Shown here piece after piece: positions 26,044-35,540 of a stretch of 64,000 bases of DNA. Each line of letters starts with the position of its first letter. The first letter of the stretch is position 1. The notes beneath the pieces were generated by a model. That model did no database searches, was not told the origin of the DNA, and worked only from the letters and a program-made list of their open reading frames with translations. The stretch comes from Phycisphaera sp. (lineage in GTDB: Bacteria; Planctomycetota; Phycisphaerae; Phycisphaerales; Phycisphaeraceae). A program made the translations under genes and the position numbers. The DNA lies in contig JANQPR010000133.1 in assembly GCA_028285385.1 (NCBI GenBank), positions 1 to 64,000 of the forward strand. Reading direction: 5' to 3'.

Positions 26044-27636
26044 GTGATCCCCTCGTCGCCAAGCCAACGCCTGAAGCGCCGGGAAGTGCTTGGACTCGGC
26101 GCAACCGGTGCCGCGGCGATGGCTCTCTACCCCGTGACTGCCACCGGGGCGACACCGATGCCCCATCAACCTAACCGCCCCAATGTGCTGTTGATCATCT
26201 GTGACCACCTCAGCCCGCGGGTCATGGGGTGTTACGGCGCCCCGGACTCGGCGACGCCCAACATCGATGCGCTCGCCGAGGCCGGTGTTTGCTTCGACCG
26301 GGCCTACACCACAGTTCCCCTTTGCCAGCCGGCACGCGCCTCGTTCTTGACCGGGCTCTACCCGCACCAGTCGGGCGTTCGTTCCAACGGCAACCCGGCC
26401 CGCTTTCCCCACCGCCACCTCTACCTCGATGCGCCGGTTGGGCAGGACGTGCCGACACTCGGCTCACTGTTCGCCGACGCCGGGTACACCGCTATGCACT
26501 TCGGCAAGACGCACGACCGCGGAGGCTTGCGGGGTTTCACCTGTGCGGCTCAAGACGAGGTGCCCGTGGAGGGCGACCCGCGTTTCCCGCTGAATCACGA
26601 CACCTTCCGTGACCGCCACACAACTCAGAGTTGCGAGGCTTTCCTCCGCAACCACGCTGGGGGGCCGTTCATCGCCGTGGCCGACCTGAACAACCCACAC
26701 AACATCTGCGGCTGGGTTGGCGCTCATGCGGGCCACCCCGAAGACCTCGATCCCGACGCAGAAGGCCTGCCCGACCTCCCGCCGAACTTCACGGTCGACG
26801 ACTTCGACAGCCGCCCCGATCCGGTGCGTTACCTCTGCTGCTCGCACAACCGCCAGGCTCAGGCGGCTCAGTGGGACGAAACGGCGTACCGATACTACCT
26901 GCAGGCTTACCGGTATTACTGCGGACTCGCCGATGCCGAGGTGGGCCGCCTGCTAGCGGCGCTGCGGCAAAGACCCGACCACGACAACACCGTAGTCGTG
27001 GTCATGGCAGACCACGGCGACGGGCTCGCGTCGCACCGCATGGTGACGAAACAGGTCGCGTTCTACGAACAACTCGTGCGTGTGCCGCTCATCGTCGCCG
27101 GCTCGGGCGTAGTGCCACACGTCCCGGTATCGGAAGGCCCCTTGGTCTCTTTACTCGATCTGCTGCCGACATGCTGCGATATCGCGGGCATCGAAACCCC
27201 TCTCGACAAGCCCGGCCGTTCGCTGAAACCGTGGCTGCGCGGTCAGCCCGCGCCGACGTGGCGTAAGTACGTCGTCAGCGAGTGGCTGACCGAGTGGGGC
27301 CACACGATCAATCCCGGCCGGATGCTGCGCGACGACCGCTTTAAATACGTTGTCTACCGTGGCGGACGAAAAGGAGAACAGCAGGAAGAACTTTACGACC
27401 TGCACGCCGACCCCTGGGAAACGCGTACGTTGCATAACGACCCGGAACACACCCAGACACTCGAGCGTCTTCGGCAACAACTTTCGGAACACCTCCGCAT
27501 TCAGGAAGACCACTTCCAAGCGGAACCGGTGTTCGTCCGGGCCGACGCCCGGCAGCACGCCCCCGGGTACGGCAACCACCGGGGATTGGCGGCGCCCGCG
27601 TTGGCCGGGCAAGGCATCAACCACTTGACGCCCTGA
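26044..27636 (+). CDS. Sulfatase with Tat-type signal
   Basis: A 530-residue sulfatase. QRLKRREVLGLGATGAAAMAL is a twin-arginine-like export signal (R12-R13). RPNVLLIICDHLSPRVMGCYG, active-site motif C-Q-P-A-R (Cys94), HFGKTHDRG and ADHGDGLASHRM follow. The first metal block has a single Asp (CDHL) in place of the more common DD/DQ pair. The start is GTG with GGAG upstream; no ATG is nearby. It begins a plus-strand run: RidA 62 bases on, then a DUF1961 protein, another sulfatase and a large glycoside hydrolase. Confidence 0.92.
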   Translation: MIPSSPSQRLKRREVLGLGATGAAAMALYPVTATGATPMPHQPNRPNVLLIICDHLSPRVMGCYGAPDSATPNIDALAEAGVCFDRAYTTVPLCQPARASFLTGLYPHQSGVRSNGNPARFPHRHLYLDAPVGQDVPTLGSLFADAGYTAMHFGKTHDRGGLRGFTCAAQDEVPVEGDPRFPLNHDTFRDRHTTQSCEAFLRNHAGGPFIAVADLNNPHNICGWVGAHAGHPEDLDPDAEGLPDLPPNFTVDDFDSRPDPVRYLCCSHNRQAQAAQWDETAYRYYLQAYRYYCGLADAEVGRLLAALRQRPDHDNTVVVVMADHGDGLASHRMVTKQVAFYEQLVRVPLIVAGSGVVPHVPVSEGPLVSLLDLLPTCCDIAGIETPLDKPGRSLKPWLRGQPAPTWRKYVVSEWLTEWGHTINPGRMLRDDRFKYVVYRGGRKGEQQEELYDLHADPWETRTLHNDPEHTQTLERLRQQLSEHLRIQEDHFQAEPVFVRADARQHAPGYGNHRGLAAPALAGQGINHLTP

Positions 27637-27698
27637 CACAATCAGGCCGCGATTTCATCCGCTTGCGATTGGAGATCGCACTTACGCTCAACGGAGAC

Positions 27699-28112
27699 AT
27701 GAAACAGGTTCACACCGAACACGCCCCGCTACCGGCCGGATACTACGCTCAGGGCGTCACCCATCGAGGGCTGCTGTACGTTTCGGGCCAACTCCCGATC
27801 GTTCCGGCCCAACCACCCGCGGGGGTGGCGTCAGCAGTCGTTCCAATCGACCAGCAAACCCGCCAAGCCCTGGCCAATGTCAAGGCAATCGTCGAGGCGG
27901 CCGGGGCATCGTTGTCCAGCGTGATCAAAACCACGGTCTACGTTAGTGACGTCGCGCTGTGGCCGGATGTCAACTCGGCATACGCGACATTCTTTGAAGA
28001 ACACGCCGCCAATCATCGACCGGCACGTGCGGTTGTCCCATGCAAGACACTTCACTTTGGTTACCAGATCGAAATTGAGGCGGTCACCGTATTACCCGAA
28101 CCTTCAGCCTGA
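27699..28112 (+). CDS. RidA family enamine/imine deaminase
   Basis: A 137-residue protein of YjgF/YER057c/UK114 type: YYAQGVTHRGLLYVSGQLP, QTRQALANVKAIVEAAGASL, VIKTTVYVSDV and NHRPARAVVPCKTLHFGYQIEIEAV, with the catalytic Arg in the PARAVV block. RidA hydrolyses reactive 2-aminoacrylate and similar enamines made by PLP enzymes. That is a sensible partner for the two PLP enzymes at 20665 and 24575, which belong to a family that includes serine/threonine-type dehydratases. The ATG at 27699 matches family length; upstream TTG is unlikely. Confidence 0.9.
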   Translation: MKQVHTEHAPLPAGYYAQGVTHRGLLYVSGQLPIVPAQPPAGVASAVVPIDQQTRQALANVKAIVEAAGASLSSVIKTTVYVSDVALWPDVNSAYATFFEEHAANHRPARAVVPCKTLHFGYQIEIEAVTVLPEPSA

Positions 28113-28148
28113 ATGCTTCTTATCGCCACCACTTCTCCGCAACCGCTG

Positions 28149-28994
28149 ATGAACGCTTACCCCCGGATTAGATTAGGTTTGATGGCTCTGTTAATCGGCC
28201 TCGCCTTGGCATTGCCACAAGTCACCGCCCAGAACCAGGAAGCCCCGATGGGCCCAGACTTCGACGATCCCGCAGCCGACCCCGCCGCCTTGTTTGCTGA
28301 ACTCGACGAGCTGCCGTGGCAGGAATCATTCACCGACGCGGGCGACCGCGATTGGGAACAGCACTGGTTCCTCGACGGGCAGCGTGCCTCGGTGCGGACC
28401 ACGCCCCAAGGGATGGTGTTCGAGGCCGGGCCTGTCGTGGGCGACCGCGGGTCCAACGCGGTGCTCTGGAGCCACGCCTCGTACGCAGACCCGGTCCGGG
28501 TGGCGTTCGACTACACCCGGCTAGACGACATCCAAGCCGGCGTGAACTTGTTGTACCTGTTGGCCACGGGCACGGGAGAGGGGCCGCACGACGAAGACAT
28601 CGCGGCGTGGAACCACCTCCGCGACGTGCCTTACATGCACCTGTATTTTAACGGCATGAACCTCGTGCACCTCAGCTACGCCACATCGACCGAAGGCCAA
28701 GCCGACTATGTCCGCTGCCGACAATACCCCACGGGCAAGGGCACGTTCAACCAGATGCACGTCGCTCCAGATTACCGCAACACGGGGCTCTTCCTCCCGG
28801 GCGTGACTTATCGGTTTGTTGCGATCAAGCGTGGGCCCGACCTCGTGTTCCGCGTATCCGAAGGCGACGAACACCACTACTTCGCTTGGAGCCTCGAAGG
28901 CCGACCGGAGATCAGGAATGGCAGGATCGGCTTGCGGCACATGTCGGGGCGTTGCTCGCGTTACGCGAACGTGTTGATCTCAAGTCTGAACTAA
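28149..28994 (+). CDS. Secreted DUF1961 family protein (YesU-like)
   Basis: A 281-residue exported protein: signal peptide (LGLMALLIGLALALPQVTA), then a jelly-roll-like body with ESFTDAGDRDW, MVFEAGPVVGDRGSNAVLWS, RVAFDYTRLDD, YMHLYFNGMNLVHLSYATS, PDYRNTGLFLPGVTYRFVAIK and RIGLRHMSGRCSRYANV. This matches my memory of DUF1961, including B. subtilis YesU from the rhamnogalacturonan gene set. The family is lectin-like and found in pectin and sulfated glycan clusters; no enzyme activity is established that I know of. An upstream ATG directly after the RidA stop (28113) would give a longer signal region. Confidence 0.75.
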   Translation: MNAYPRIRLGLMALLIGLALALPQVTAQNQEAPMGPDFDDPAADPAALFAELDELPWQESFTDAGDRDWEQHWFLDGQRASVRTTPQGMVFEAGPVVGDRGSNAVLWSHASYADPVRVAFDYTRLDDIQAGVNLLYLLATGTGEGPHDEDIAAWNHLRDVPYMHLYFNGMNLVHLSYATSTEGQADYVRCRQYPTGKGTFNQMHVAPDYRNTGLFLPGVTYRFVAIKRGPDLVFRVSEGDEHHYFAWSLEGRPEIRNGRIGLRHMSGRCSRYANVLISSLN

Positions 28995-29082
28995 CGCCAC
29001 GGTGTTAGTCGCCCCAGCATTCACTCGGTATGTGAGATCGCGCGCTTTATGGCGAAACAGAACCCGCCGTAGTATCTCATCC

Positions 29083-30483
29083 ATGTCCAAACCTCCCAAC
29101 ATCTTGCTCCTGATGTCAGACGAGCACCGGTACGACGTTGCCGGATTTGCGGGCGACCCGGTTGTTCGTACACCGTTTCTCGATTCACTCGCGGCGGGCG
29201 GGGTAGTCTTTGACAACGCTTACTGCCCCAGCCCGATCTGCATCCCCTGTCGGCAAGCCATGGCTACCGGCCAGCGGCCGCGTACGTGCGGCGTCGAACG
29301 CTTTGGCCAAGACCTGCCGGCGAACTCGATGACCTTCGCCCGAAGGCTGGCGCAATACGGCTACCACACGACCTGCGCGGGGAAGCTGCACCACACCGGG
29401 CCGGACCAGATGCAAGGCTGGACCCGCCGCACCGGTCTTGACCTGAGCGTCAGCGACCCGAACCGTGGCTTACGGATCGACCCGTCGAGCTTTGGCCCAA
29501 GCCTAGGTGATCCAAAGTGGTCCGACGCTAAAGAGGTGCAGCGCGCCGGTGTCGGCCGGGGCACGTTGACCCACGACCACGACCGTGCTGCCCTCGACAG
29601 CCTGATGCTGATCGCCGAAGCCACCTTCGCCAACGCATACTACGACCGGCCGTCGGGCCAGCGGCCACAGCTGATGATGCTCAGCTTCAACCGGCCGCAC
29701 TACCCGTACTTCACAACCGAAGACCGCTTCCTGTACTACCTCAATCGGGTGCCGTTGCCTTACATGCACGATCAGCCCTTTGACCACCCGTTCCTGTCAC
29801 GACGTAGCGTCGAGGTCGGCGTTGACGTGACCGAACGCGAGTATCGCCGTGCGGTCACCGCATACTACGGCATGATCGACGAAATCGACCACGACTACGC
29901 GCGCTTCGCCGACAAACTCACCGAGCTCGGGCAAGACCTCGACGACTGGTGGGTCTTTTACACCACCGACCACGGTGAGATGCTCGGGCAACACGGGATC
30001 TGGGAGAAGCAAAAGTTCTTCGAGGCGTCCGCACGTGTGCCTTTGGTGGTGCGCCCGCCTAGTTCGGTCCGCCGCGATTGGGGTTGCGTGGGCCGGCGAG
30101 TTACCCAGAACGTCAGCCTCTGCGACCTCTTTGCGACGCTGTGTGACATTGCCGATGCTCCACTGCCCAAGGGCTCGGAAGCCGTTAACGGCGCGGGGTT
30201 GGAAAGCAGGTCTTTACTGCCGCTGATGCGCGGCGAAACCGCCCAATGGGACGACGAATCCGTCAGCGAGTTTGAGGGCACTAACCTGATGATCAAACGC
30301 GGGCCGCTCAAGTATCAGTGGTACGACCGCCCCGACTGCCGATCCGAGCCCGAAGTGCTTTTTGACCTCGACGCCGACCCGAGCGAACGAACAAATCTGG
30401 TCAACGAACGCCGGTACTGGGAAGCCGTCGAGACGTTCCGACGGCGGCGAGACGCATTGGGCTTCGCACCCAGCTCGAGCTGA
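29083..30483 (+). CDS. Sulfatase with unusual C-I-P-C-R active-site motif
   Basis: A 466-residue sulfatase: PPNILLLMSDEHRYDVAGF, active-site motif C53-I-P-C56-R57, TCAGKLHHTG, and TTDHGEMLGQHGIWEKQ with the second metal ligands. The fourth motif position is Cys where most enzymes have Ser or Ala. It begins at the ATG 29083, four residues before the conserved PNIL, with no export signal. It sits 88 bases after the DUF1961 gene and ends 317 bases before the large glycoside hydrolase. The motif still carries the Cys and Arg required for formylglycine formation and catalysis. Confidence 0.9.
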   Translation: MSKPPNILLLMSDEHRYDVAGFAGDPVVRTPFLDSLAAGGVVFDNAYCPSPICIPCRQAMATGQRPRTCGVERFGQDLPANSMTFARRLAQYGYHTTCAGKLHHTGPDQMQGWTRRTGLDLSVSDPNRGLRIDPSSFGPSLGDPKWSDAKEVQRAGVGRGTLTHDHDRAALDSLMLIAEATFANAYYDRPSGQRPQLMMLSFNRPHYPYFTTEDRFLYYLNRVPLPYMHDQPFDHPFLSRRSVEVGVDVTEREYRRAVTAYYGMIDEIDHDYARFADKLTELGQDLDDWWVFYTTDHGEMLGQHGIWEKQKFFEASARVPLVVRPPSSVRRDWGCVGRRVTQNVSLCDLFATLCDIADAPLPKGSEAVNGAGLESRSLLPLMRGETAQWDDESVSEFEGTNLMIKRGPLKYQWYDRPDCRSEPEVLFDLDADPSERTNLVNERRYWEAVETFRRRRDALGFAPSSS

Positions 30484-30800
30484 TGGCGAGCGTGACCGTT
30501 GTTTGCGCGCGATCCCTTGATCAGGCGTCGACCTCGGAGATGCCGCAACCGAGAAGCGTTGCATTTACAGAAAGGTTCGCGCTGCGCAAAACATGTATCG
30601 GGCACGCGGAATCCAGTGTTGTATGTGGCTTCGGCTTGGGTTTTGATCGATTGGCTAGCGCACCGACATCCGTAGTTGACTCCACCCGCTTCATACGGTT
30701 GTCCTTCACTACCCAGGCGCTTTCAGCCGTGCTTGCACTTGCGCACTCACACGCCGAAGCTGGGCACCACTCACGGCCCGCAGCCACACCGAGCTCAACT
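30484..30800. other. Gap upstream of the large glycoside hydrolase
   Basis: The frame of the downstream hydrolase is open through this stretch, but its composition is AT-richer and no signal sequence or conserved residues appear before the ATG at 30801. I read it as a promoter and leader region with no gene. Confidence 0.5.
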
Positions 30801-33800
30801 ATGCAACTCATCCCGTGCCGTAGTGTCAGTGTCCTAACCGCCTCAATCCTTCTCGCCTTCGCCACGCTGCTGCCGGTATCGACGGCTACCGCGGCCGAAA
30901 CCACGTTTGAGAAGCGGGTGCTGAAGTTCAACAGCGACGAGCAGTGGAGGGCACGACGCCCCGCCCAGGCGGCCGAAGTACCGTACACCTTTGGGTTCGA
31001 TGAGCCCAACTGGCTTTTGCAGATAGAAGCGTCGGCCGAGCCGTTGCGGCTCGACGTTCTGAGCAACGTAGTGCGGGAGCGTAAACGTCACCGCCTCCAG
31101 AACCCGGTGACGTTTACGCTCTCAATCGCGCAAGCCGCGGGTGACGGCGTATCGGTCTCTGCCGTGTTTGTCGACGAGGGCGGCGAGACCCACCGCACAA
31201 AGCCGCAGGCGGTCCCCTCCAAACGATCTGAACTGCAGTGGGCCTTACCAGGTGACGTGGAGGCATCGTCCGACGGTGACCAGAACGGCCGGATCAACGG
31301 CGACCTCACGCTTGAACGGCTCGTCTTCACCCGCGCTGGCGGTGTCACGACCCCGGCTACTCTGCGGCTGACAGGAGCGAGCTACGTCGGTCAACTCGAT
31401 CCGGTCCGCTTTCGTTTCTTGCCCGACGAGCCGGTCTACCACGTGCGGCCGGGGCGAGAGTCGGAAGCCCGGCTTGAACTCACCTCGGACCTGAAAGAAC
31501 CGGTCGAGGTCACGATCGACGCCACGCTGACGGATTACGCCGGCAACTCCCGCCACGCCGAACAGACCGTCACGCTCCTGCCCGAATCTGTGCAGGAATG
31601 GCCACTCCCCTTTGATCTGCACACGACCGGTCCAAAACGGTTGAACTTGACCTTCACGTACGGACACCGGACCGAGCGGGCGCAGCTCGACTTCGCCTAC
31701 ATGGAACCGGCCGGAGTCACGCCGCGCGGGCAGCGTAAGTTCCGGTTCGGCACCAACGCCAATCGCACGGCCAACCCCGATACCGAGGCCCGCGAGTTTC
31801 GCGCAATGAGCTTCATCGGCATTGATATCGCTAGGGCGGGTTACGACTGGTGGCAGATCGAACAGACTCAGGGCAACTGGGATTGGTCGCGCGTGGACCG
31901 CCTATACGCCAACGCCGAGCTCAACGAGGTCGACATACAGACGGCGCTGCTGTACGGCGTGCCTTGGGCGGTTCGCCCCGCGTTCATCGAAGCCAACCGG
32001 GGCAAGAAGCTCAATAGCAAGCAGTACTGGACCGCGCCGCCCCGGGAGGAGCTCTGGCGGGATTACGTACGACGCCACACCGAGCGTTACCGTGGCCGGG
32101 TGCTGTTCTACGAGATCTGGAACGAGCCCGACCTCCGGGGTTTTTATCGAGGCAACACCGATGAGTTCCTCGGGCTGCTCAAAACCGCTTACGAAGAAAT
32201 CAAACAGGTCAACCCGGAACAGATCGTGATGTCGCCGGGAATGGCTCACGCCGGACACTACCACGGGCACTACCTCAACCCCGACATGTACGAGCGGGTG
32301 ATGAAGGAAGGGCAAGACTACTTCGACGTCTTCGCCGCGCACGAGCACGGCACGTTCGAGCAGTTTCAGGGCGTCGTGGACGGGGCACTGGCTCGGATGC
32401 GCAGCTACCTCGACCCGCCCAAACCGCTGTACTTCAACGAGACCGCGATCAGCAGTTCGCCGTTCGGTCAACAGGTGCAAGCCGAAACACTCGTTAAGAA
32501 ACTTACCTTTGCGTGGGCACGCGGCGCGAGCGGGTACTTCTGGTTCAACCACCGCGAACGGGCCGGCGAAACGCCCGGCGAGCGTGGCTTCGGGTCTGTT
32601 ACGCCCGATTTCCAACCCAAGGCGGTCTATTGCGCGTACAACGAGTTGATCAAGCTCCTCCGGACCAAGGATTTCCTGCACGATATCGACTTGGGCCCGC
32701 ATCAATGGGGTTTCGTGTTCGGTGACGATCGCGAACAGGTGCTCGTGTACTGGGCGAGTGACCTACCCGTCCCCGCGACCCGGCCTTACGCGCTCGCCGT
32801 TCCCGACGGCATCACCATCGAAACGATGGACATCATGGGCAATCGCCAAACGATGCGACCTCTCGACGGCCGGCTGTTGCTGACGCCTCTGACCACCCCC
32901 AACTACCTGATCGTCGACACGACGGAGTCCTTGTCACAGGCGGCTTCGCCTCTGGTCACACAATCGGATACCGGCATGGCTTTGCTTCGCCCGGGAGCCA
33001 CCGGCCGAATCGTCGCCCGCCTGCACAACCCCATCGATCACGACGCGGTCTACCGATTGCAATGGGTGCTACCCCGCGGCGTCACCACAGAGGCCAACCC
33101 GCACCAGACCATCGAAGTCGTTGCCAATGGGTCGGTCGACATCGGTCTGCCCATCTCTGTCACACACGAGGGCGGAGACGCCTTGGCCCAACGCGGCGTG
33201 GTCAACCTGATGTACACGATGGAAGACACGGACTGGAACGGGCAGCTTACAGTGCCGGTCGCGGTGCCGACGGTGTTCTCGGGCGACCCCTCTTTCGACC
33301 GACCACCGGATGTCGTCTTAGATCGTTATGCACAGGTCCGAAACTTCGCCGAGAACGACCCGAGCACCGAGCACCTGACCTGGCAAGGGGTCGACGACCT
33401 GAGCGCGTCGGCTTGGGTCGGCCTGACCGATGACGGGCTGCTGCTACGTGTCGACGTGCGCGACGATCGCCACGTGCCGCCCACCAGCCGCCGACGGTTA
33501 TGGGAAGGCGACAGCGTGCAACTCGGGCTCACGCTGCCTGGCGTACCGGGCGCCTGGGAGGTCAGCTTCTCGCACGCTAAACAAGAGACACATAGATTGC
33601 AGACCTATCGCATGCCGTCGGGCATCGACACCGACGCACGCTTCGAGATTGAGACGACGCCAAGCAACGGTGGCATGCGTTACATGGCTCGGTTACCGCT
33701 GGATCAACTCGGCTGGATCGAGAGCATGCGAACCGAGGGTATTGGGTTCAACTTGCTGGTCAACGACAACGACGGCGAACGACGCGAAGGTGTGATCCGC

Positions 33801-33863
33801 TACGCTCCCGGCATCGGACCTGGGTCGGACCCCAGCCTGTATCCCGTCGTGGTCTTCCCATGA
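30801..33863 (+). CDS. Large secreted GH39/GH5-type glycoside hydrolase with C-terminal CBM9-like domain
   Basis: A 1020-residue enzyme: signal peptide (SVLTASILLAFATLL...TATAA), beta-rich domain (35-300), TIM barrel (about 310-640) and Ig-like and CBM9-like regions (about 700-1020). In the barrel, EIWNEPDL gives the acid/base Glu442 and YFNETAIS the nucleophile Glu547, the clan-A arrangement of GH39, GH5 and GH51. The tail VVLDRYAQVRNFAEN through LLLRVDVRDDRHVPP and WEGDSVQLGL is characteristic of CBM9-like carbohydrate binding. It is the last gene of the plus-strand run and should cut polysaccharide outside the cell. GH39 is my best guess, in keeping with xylan- or iduronate-type substrates. 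Confidence 0.8.
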   Translation: MQLIPCRSVSVLTASILLAFATLLPVSTATAAETTFEKRVLKFNSDEQWRARRPAQAAEVPYTFGFDEPNWLLQIEASAEPLRLDVLSNVVRERKRHRLQNPVTFTLSIAQAAGDGVSVSAVFVDEGGETHRTKPQAVPSKRSELQWALPGDVEASSDGDQNGRINGDLTLERLVFTRAGGVTTPATLRLTGASYVGQLDPVRFRFLPDEPVYHVRPGRESEARLELTSDLKEPVEVTIDATLTDYAGNSRHAEQTVTLLPESVQEWPLPFDLHTTGPKRLNLTFTYGHRTERAQLDFAYMEPAGVTPRGQRKFRFGTNANRTANPDTEAREFRAMSFIGIDIARAGYDWWQIEQTQGNWDWSRVDRLYANAELNEVDIQTALLYGVPWAVRPAFIEANRGKKLNSKQYWTAPPREELWRDYVRRHTERYRGRVLFYEIWNEPDLRGFYRGNTDEFLGLLKTAYEEIKQVNPEQIVMSPGMAHAGHYHGHYLNPDMYERVMKEGQDYFDVFAAHEHGTFEQFQGVVDGALARMRSYLDPPKPLYFNETAISSSPFGQQVQAETLVKKLTFAWARGASGYFWFNHRERAGETPGERGFGSVTPDFQPKAVYCAYNELIKLLRTKDFLHDIDLGPHQWGFVFGDDREQVLVYWASDLPVPATRPYALAVPDGITIETMDIMGNRQTMRPLDGRLLLTPLTTPNYLIVDTTESLSQAASPLVTQSDTGMALLRPGATGRIVARLHNPIDHDAVYRLQWVLPRGVTTEANPHQTIEVVANGSVDIGLPISVTHEGGDALAQRGVVNLMYTMEDTDWNGQLTVPVAVPTVFSGDPSFDRPPDVVLDRYAQVRNFAENDPSTEHLTWQGVDDLSASAWVGLTDDGLLLRVDVRDDRHVPPTSRRRLWEGDSVQLGLTLPGVPGAWEVSFSHAKQETHRLQTYRMPSGIDTDARFEIETTPSNGGMRYMARLPLDQLGWIESMRTEGIGFNLLVNDNDGERREGVIRYAPGIGPGSDPSLYPVVVFP

Positions 33864-34153
33864 AAGCCGCGCCTGCAAGCGGGCGTATCGACCACCCATT
33901 GGCCGAACATAACTCGCCGACTCAGTACCAAGCGACCCAACCCGTGATGGGCTTCGCACTCGCCGAACGCAGTACCCTCTCGCGCTCAAGTCGCGTGTAA
34001 GGCGCCAGCACCGACCGCGGCGTCTTCTCCGAAGCCGGCTGAGTGGCGGAAGATGCTCACTGTAAACACAGCCCGAACCGACGCTGGCAGAGTGCGAAGC
34101 AATCCAAACGTCACCGGTTTACGGTAGGTCCGCGGTTTTGCGCCGGGCCATGC

Positions 34154-35374
34154 TCAGTGTTGTAACTCGCGGTGCCAAGCGTCGATCGATAACGCCAGAG
34201 TCCGGCCGAACCGGTGGTAGTCGGCAATGGTGAAGTCTGTCGAGTCGCCCATGCGTGATTGGCTGATCTCCACGTTGCCAGCCATCATCTGGTACGTGTT
34301 GTAGCCGTAGTCACGGGCCGATCGAGTCTTGTTGCGGTCGCGCGGGATAATGGGCCAGTGCTGGTTGATGTGGTCGGCCAGAGGTTTGAGGATGTTGTCA
34401 GGGCTCTGCAGGGCGTTGCGTTCGGCTCGCTGTGTGTTGCTATGCAGGTCCAGCCATAGCGCGATCTTCCCGCCGTCTTGGTAGACCGCGTCGATCCAAC
34501 GCTTCACGGCCAGCACCTCCACTGCGGGCTCGGGCTCGCCAGGCGCCGGGGTGTACCACTGGGTGTTCAGATCGACCATCGCCCACGTATACCGAGACAC
34601 ACCGTGGAACTGCCCGTCGGGGTTCATCATTGGCACGACGTGGAAGGCGTAGGCCTGCCGCAGCGCTTCGGCCTCCGCCTCGTCGGAAAACAGAAAGCGG
34701 CATAGCCCTTCCATGACGAGGGCACCACCGTTCTCGCCGGAATGTTGCAGCGCGTTGATGAGCACAATCGGGCGGTCCGCCGCACCGTCCGTGCCAAACG
34801 AGATCATCTGGATCGCTCGCCCCTCTACCGACCGCCCCAGTTCGCTCACCGAGGCGTGAGGGGTAGCCTCAGCGTCACGGATCAGCGAGGCGTTTTGGTC
34901 CAGTGTGAACGGGTGGGCATAGGCGACCCAGGCCGTACCCTGTCTGAAGGCGTGCCGGAACGTGAACCGGCGTGCATCCGCGTCGTACGTCACGTCAGTG
35001 ATGCGTTGCCAACTCTGCTTGTCGTAGCTGACCACCGGGTGCGTGCGCGGCGTGTAGACAAAGTGGGCGTTGCCTCGGTACACGCCCTCGATGTGGTTGA
35101 GCTCGAAAGTCAGGGCCCGGTTAGCCGCACCATCGATACGGAAGTAAAACCAGTAGTACTGGTCGCCGACGCGGTCTTGTTTGATCCAGTGCGCGGTCGA
35201 TCCGACGAAGCGGTCCGGCGCGGTCTGCTTGAACGAGCCGAGGCTGCCGCAGGGGAAATCGGTACGGACCGTCACCTCTGCCTCAACTCCCACGCTCAAC
35301 CCGCCGCCGGTCACCGCCAGCCCGAAACCAACCCAGAGCAAAGCACCGAAACGCCAATCGGCGACTCCCGACAT
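34154..35374 (-). CDS. M14 family zinc carboxypeptidase-like protein
   Basis: A 406-residue protein with an N-terminal signal or anchor (FGALLWVGFGLAVTGGG). A beta-domain (35-150) precedes an M14-type catalytic domain. ALQHSGENGG holds the H-x2-E zinc pair, WLDLHSNT the third His, and PMMNPDGQ the usual substrate-binding loop. The beta-domain order resembles cytosolic carboxypeptidase-like M14 members. ATG 35374 is preferred over the TTG at 35389. A peptidase in a glycan locus might process a glycoprotein or peptide-linked polysaccharide, or matter to surface-protein turnover; context does not decide. Confidence 0.8.
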   Translation of the reverse strand: MSGVADWRFGALLWVGFGLAVTGGGLSVGVEAEVTVRTDFPCGSLGSFKQTAPDRFVGSTAHWIKQDRVGDQYYWFYFRIDGAANRALTFELNHIEGVYRGNAHFVYTPRTHPVVSYDKQSWQRITDVTYDADARRFTFRHAFRQGTAWVAYAHPFTLDQNASLIRDAEATPHASVSELGRSVEGRAIQMISFGTDGAADRPIVLINALQHSGENGGALVMEGLCRFLFSDEAEAEALRQAYAFHVVPMMNPDGQFHGVSRYTWAMVDLNTQWYTPAPGEPEPAVEVLAVKRWIDAVYQDGGKIALWLDLHSNTQRAERNALQSPDNILKPLADHINQHWPIIPRDRNKTRSARDYGYNTYQMMAGNVEISQSRMGDSTDFTIADYHRFGRTLALSIDAWHRELQH

Positions 35375-35490
35375 ACGATTCGTGATCAAAACAGATCGCC
35401 CCTTGCTGAGTTTGGCGTTCCCCGATCAACACAGTTTGCCCTGAGTGAGCGGCCACCGGTCGGCCTTAAGGCCATGGACAGGCAACCTAG

Positions 35491-35522
35491 AAAACAGCCC
35501 CGCCGAGCAAACGGCGGGGCTG
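35491..35522 (-). terminator. Rho-independent terminator of the lamin-tail PEP-CTERM gene
   Basis: A perfect 11-bp stem CAGCCCCGCCG/CGGCGGGGCTG with a 6-base loop, followed on the minus strand by TTTT, lies 19 bases beyond the stop at 35541. Confidence 0.88.
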
Positions 35523-35540
35523 ATGAGTTAGACCAAGATC

